In this document: positions 15,545-18,672 of the stretch, piece after piece
How positions within the stretch are numbered: position 1 is the stretch's first letter
How the letters are laid out: each line of letters starts with the position of its first letter
NCBI GenBank assembly: GCA_035380045.1
Contig: DAOSWM010000058.1
Location: 1-18,672, forward strand
Reading direction: 5' to 3'
Source: DAOSWM01 sp035380045
GTDB lineage: Bacteria > Bacteroidota > Bacteroidia > Bacteroidales > Tenuifilaceae
DNA: 18,672 nucleotides
Program-made: the position numbers and the translations under genes
The notes under the pieces: model-generated
Told to the model about the DNA's origin: nothing
Databases searched by the model: none
Seen by the model: only the letters and a program-made list of their open reading frames with translations

Positions 15545-15610
15545 ATGTGTATGTTTTTGAGTTGTTTCGGTTATGTATTTTTATTTCACAAAAAATATTT
15601 GCAACTGGCA

Positions 15611-15985
15611 TTAATCCTGAACACAACGAACTGAGAAACCCGAACGTTGATGGTAATCGTTTTTGGTAATAAATATATTCGAAGTCCATAATAAGTACAT
15701 CCAGCTGGAACCATCGGTTGCTTCAGAAGAAGTCCAGAACATCGCAGCATTTCCAAAATCATAGTAGTTACCGTCTTCAAACCTATACCCAGCGGGATAA
15801 GCGCTAAAACCAATTTCATTGGATGCTTCAATATTATCAGAGTTCCAGCGGGGGTGATCATCAGGTTCGGTTCTTGTTGACCTGAGCTTAGCACCTGCAA
15901 CATCTTCACCTCCAATATAGGTGATTAAATCGTTCCATTCCTCCTGTGTTGGAACATGCCAACCTGTTGGGCATAAATTTCTGCT
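15611..15985 (-). CDS. C-terminal fragment of a FISUMP protein, cut by the assembly gap
   Basis: The 124 residues before the stop are the second half of a FISUMP domain: LCPTGWHVPTQEEWNDL, GAKLRSTRTEP, NEIGFSAYPAGYRF, AMFWTSSEA and the closing SGFSVRCVQD. The start is lost in the run of N at 15986-16085. It is most simply the last module of the multi-FISUMP protein on the other side of the gap: that protein breaks off in a linker, just where another module would follow. The two pieces are in different frames across the 100 N, but that length is a placeholder, so frame carries no information. It could instead be a separate gene if the gap is long. It ends 66 bases before the 656-residue gene. 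Confidence 0.8.
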   Translation of the reverse strand, partial: SRNLCPTGWHVPTQEEWNDLITYIGGEDVAGAKLRSTRTEPDDHPRWNSDNIEASNEIGFSAYPAGYRFEDGNYYDFGNAAMFWTSSEATDGSSWMYLLWTSNIFITKNDYHQRSGFSVRCVQD

Positions 15986-16085
15986 NNNNNNNNNNNNNNN
16001 NNNNNNNNNNNNNNNNNNNNNNNNNNNNNNNNNNNNNNNNNNNNNNNNNNNNNNNNNNNNNNNNNNNNNNNNNNNNNNNNNNNNN
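15986..16085. other. 100-N assembly gap inside the FISUMP locus
   Basis: Exactly 100 N, the usual placeholder for a scaffold gap of unknown size. Any reading frame running through it is artificial. By comparison with the neighbouring modules, about 130 codons (roughly 0.4 kb) appear to be missing. Confidence 0.95.
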
Positions 16086-18672
16086 ATCGGAAGATATTTC
16101 AGGATTTGGTGACACATCCCAAACAACCCCAAACTCGGTTACCGGGAAATCTCCTTCTGAGATAACGTTACCCCCTCCAGTGGCATCGCTATGAGTGAAA
16201 CTAGTAATTGGATTTGTGAATACAGTTGGTTTTCCATCATCGATAATGCAACGTACGCTAAGCCCAACATCCTGATTCATATCTAATCGTGAAATGGATG
16301 AATTTAAATTGTAATTATTCATTAAAGAACGTACATAGGAGTAACCTGCGGTATACTCAGTGCTTGTCCAGAAGTAGCCGTACAATCCATAATCGTAGTA
16401 ATCACCAATTTGGGTTCGCATTCCTCCTCCACGAGCCGAGAATCCGGTTTCATTTGTAGCATCCGAATTATTAGGATCCCAACCGTAAAGCCCTGCCTGT
16501 TTTAGCTTGTATGCTACATCCCCACGATCGCCTGTGCTTTCCACATCATCTGAACTCATTCCAATTTGAAGTTCAAGAAGTTTCCAGTCAATATCGGTTG
16601 GAACACGCCAGCCAGTGGGGCATAAACCATTTCCATCGTTTACTGCATACCAGTTGTAGAGGGCGCCGGTTGTATCGCCATAAATTTGGTTATCTTCAAA
16701 CCATGCATACGCTTCAATACCGGCTTGCCATGTATTACTAATAGCAGTTCCGTTGCTATACTTGGTAGTTTTCAGGTTTTCGGCAAACCATTCCTGTCCA
16801 CCAATAATAATTGTGTAATAGGAATCGCCATCAGCGCCGGTTATTGAACGATTGTACGTAGTAAGGTAAACAACATCACCATATGCGGTTCCGGTTCCGT
16901 TAGTTGCGTATGCCCTTATATAATGGGTTGTATTTGAGTTAAGCCCTCCTATTTCGAGTTCAAACTCGCCCAATGTACCCATTGTTGTTTGAAAGTCATC
17001 GTATGACGACTCAAACGTTGGATCATTATTTGTTGTGCTCCAAATAACACCAATTTCAGTAATTTCAATTCCGGCATCATCAATTACCTCTCCTCCAACA
17101 ATAGCAGCTGTTGTGGTGATATCCTTAGGGATACTAGTTTTAACTCTAGGTAAATCCTTAGTTGAAATACAACGAACGCTTAAACCAAACGACATGTTAT
17201 TTGCATACTCTTCAATATATGCTTCGTGGTTATTGTAGCTAAGGTTTAATTCAACCAGATTGAGATTCTTCTTAAAAGGATTTGCTTCCGTTTTGGACCA
17301 CCATCTACCATTCATTCCATCGTTACTATAGGTTCCGCTATCGTAGTATCCGGTACCAAGAGCACTAAACCCCGATTCGTTAGTATTTGGAAGGTACCAT
17401 TCATCAAAAACCCATGCTGGTGAAGTATAGGGGGGATTCGTTCTTGGTGATTTCAATAAGCTACCAACCTCGTACGGTTCTATGCCGAAACTGTTTACTA
17501 ATATTTGGAAATCCTCTGCGGTAGGTACGTACCAACCTGATGGGCAAATTCTATCGCTCATAACAGCACTGGAACTGTAGTACGCACCATGTGAATCCTT
17601 GAAATCAATTGAATCTTGAGCGGTACTACCATTCCACCATGTGTAGGCTCCTTCTTCTGAAGACCAATCAACCTTCTGCATTTGTGTTCCATCTAAAAGT
17701 TTGGTAGTACGAAGGTTGCTAGTCATCCACTCCTGTTCGCCAATAATTACGGAATAGTATGAGTTTCCATCTAAATCAGTAAACGACCTGTTAAAAGTTG
17801 TAAATGAGTACTCATTTCCGTATCCAACAATTGTACCATCGGTGGCAAATGCCCTTAGGTAGTATTTAGTATTTGGCGATAATTCTGTTACAGTAATCAC
17901 AAACTCATTAGTTGAATATTCTTCTGAAATTTTACCATCATTGATATCATCAATTGTTGGGTTGGGTTCAGTACTCCAGACAACACCTACCTGTGTAAGT
18001 GTTAACTCATTATTGTCAATAATTGTACCGCCTGTTATTGCCGTTGTAGTACCAGTTACCTCTGGAGTACCTGTTTTTAACCTTGGCTTACCCTCTGCGT
18101 ATAAACAGCGAATGCTGTAACCATTCGATTTAGCCTGTTCATTTAATAATGCTTCTCCACTACTTGAAGTTAACTGAAGTAAGAAAGCCCCCATATCTGC
18201 TCCTTCTGTTTTCGACCAGAAGTATGCATGTTCACCAAAGTAAGTACCCATTTTGCCCTTATTGCCAGGCCATGCGGTACCAGCAGGATAGGCACTAAAT
18301 CCAGATTCGTTGGTAGCACTCTGGTTTGGTTCATACCAGTATGGCTGGTTATCGGGGTTCATTGCATCGTAAATTCGTATTCCCTTCAGCTTGCCTCCGG
18401 CAACCATTTCACCATCAAGATAATCGATTAGAATTTGCCAATCACTCGCCTCAGGCATGTACCATCCAACAGGACAAATATTATCGTTTTTAGCTGCTGC
18501 CCAGTTGTAAGTGTATCCATAGTGTTCAACGGAATAACTTAGGTTATCTGTTGATTCATCCCAGTAACCACCAACGTTTTCAATATCTGTCCAAGTAGCA
18601 GATTCAAGAGGTTCTCCTCCCCTAAATGTGGTTGCGCGAAGGTTCTCACGCATCCAGCACTGGTCGCCAATT
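16086..18672 (-). CDS. Multi-domain FISUMP protein, partial at both ends
   Basis: An open frame of more than 860 codons enters from the right edge and runs into the gap. It is a chain of FISUMP modules joined by about 95-100 residue fibronectin/Ig-like linkers, with no hydrophobic segment in the visible part. Each FISUMP module has IG(D/E/G)QxW near its start, then CPxGWxVP (CPVGWYMP in the first), ESGFSA or ETGFSA, a W(S/T)(K/S)TE pair and a final S(I/V)RC. Linkers carry GVVWST and the NTxYYLRAFATDG or NTTHYIRAYATNG pattern. In its own frame the window edge begins IGDQCWMRENL, the start of a module, so the N-terminus, signal peptide and any earlier modules lie outside. The methionine at 18653 is internal. 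The protein is probably a long secreted or surface chain; binding is inferred. Confidence 0.85.
16086..18672 (-). repeat. Alternating FISUMP and fibronectin-like modules
   Basis: Approximate module positions on the minus strand are: FISUMP 18672-18090, linker 18089-17796, FISUMP 17795-17160, linker 17156-16860, FISUMP 16859-16230, and a linker from 16229 into the gap. The next FISUMP resumes past the gap and ends at 15611. Modules are well diverged from one another, with only the landmarks conserved. Confidence 0.85.

Noticed and set aside
15906..16132. Open frames running through the N run on both strands
   Set aside because: Translation of N is meaningless; only the parts outside 15986-16085 were used.
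11685..18672. Diversity-generating retroelement acting on the FISUMP heads
   Set aside because: FISUMP domains may be lectin-like, but no reverse transcriptase, template repeat or adenine-biased variation between near-identical copies is visible here.

Overview
The window reads as chromosomal DNA from a Bacteroidota bacterium, most likely Bacteroidales or a close relative. The signs are Bacteroidota-type -7 boxes (TAnnTTTG) upstream of several genes, a lipidated BamA/TamA-like outer-membrane protein (TamL type), a large MacB/FtsX-type permease of the form common in this phylum, and three tandem genes for secreted FISUMP-domain proteins (Fib_succ_major, TIGR02145). The DNA is AT-rich, starts lack strong Shine-Dalgarno sequences, and nearly everything after the first gene lies on the minus strand.

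Bases 1-8700 hold housekeeping and membrane genes: a saccharopine/lysine-dehydrogenase-like oxidoreductase (+) with a clear terminator; a membrane-anchored protein with three helix-hairpin-helix units (-); a sodium-coupled amino-acid symporter of the NSS/SNF family (-); a chemoreceptor with no periplasmic sensor domain (+); a permease with two FtsX domains and no ATPase beside it (-); and class I fructose-bisphosphate aldolase fbaB (-). The permease is preceded by a textbook sigma-54 promoter, TTGGCAC-N5-TTGC. An 18-base palindrome about 120 bases upstream of the inferred start point is well placed to bind an NtrC-type activator.

Bases 8690-11605 hold a TamL-type outer-membrane protein and a 94-residue conserved-looking protein of unknown function with a strong terminator.

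Bases 11685-18672 form a run of three secreted, repeat-rich proteins, all on the minus strand. The first in transcription order enters from the right edge. It is a chain of FISUMP modules joined by fibronectin-like linkers, and it is broken by a 100-N assembly gap that probably hides about 0.4 kb. The next two (656 and 583 residues) share one plan: signal peptide, FSYQA-type N-terminal domain, variable middle, several copies of a 39-40 residue unit centred on KGGFAVGGLTQ, and a C-terminal FISUMP domain. The 656-residue protein also has collagen-like Gly-X-Y patches and a duplicated YYNTVDKKSY unit. The GGFAVGG unit and its module shuffling between paralogues, together with the sigma-54 control region, are the parts most worth a second look. 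I see no rRNA, tRNA, CRISPR array, transposase, integrase or reverse transcriptase.
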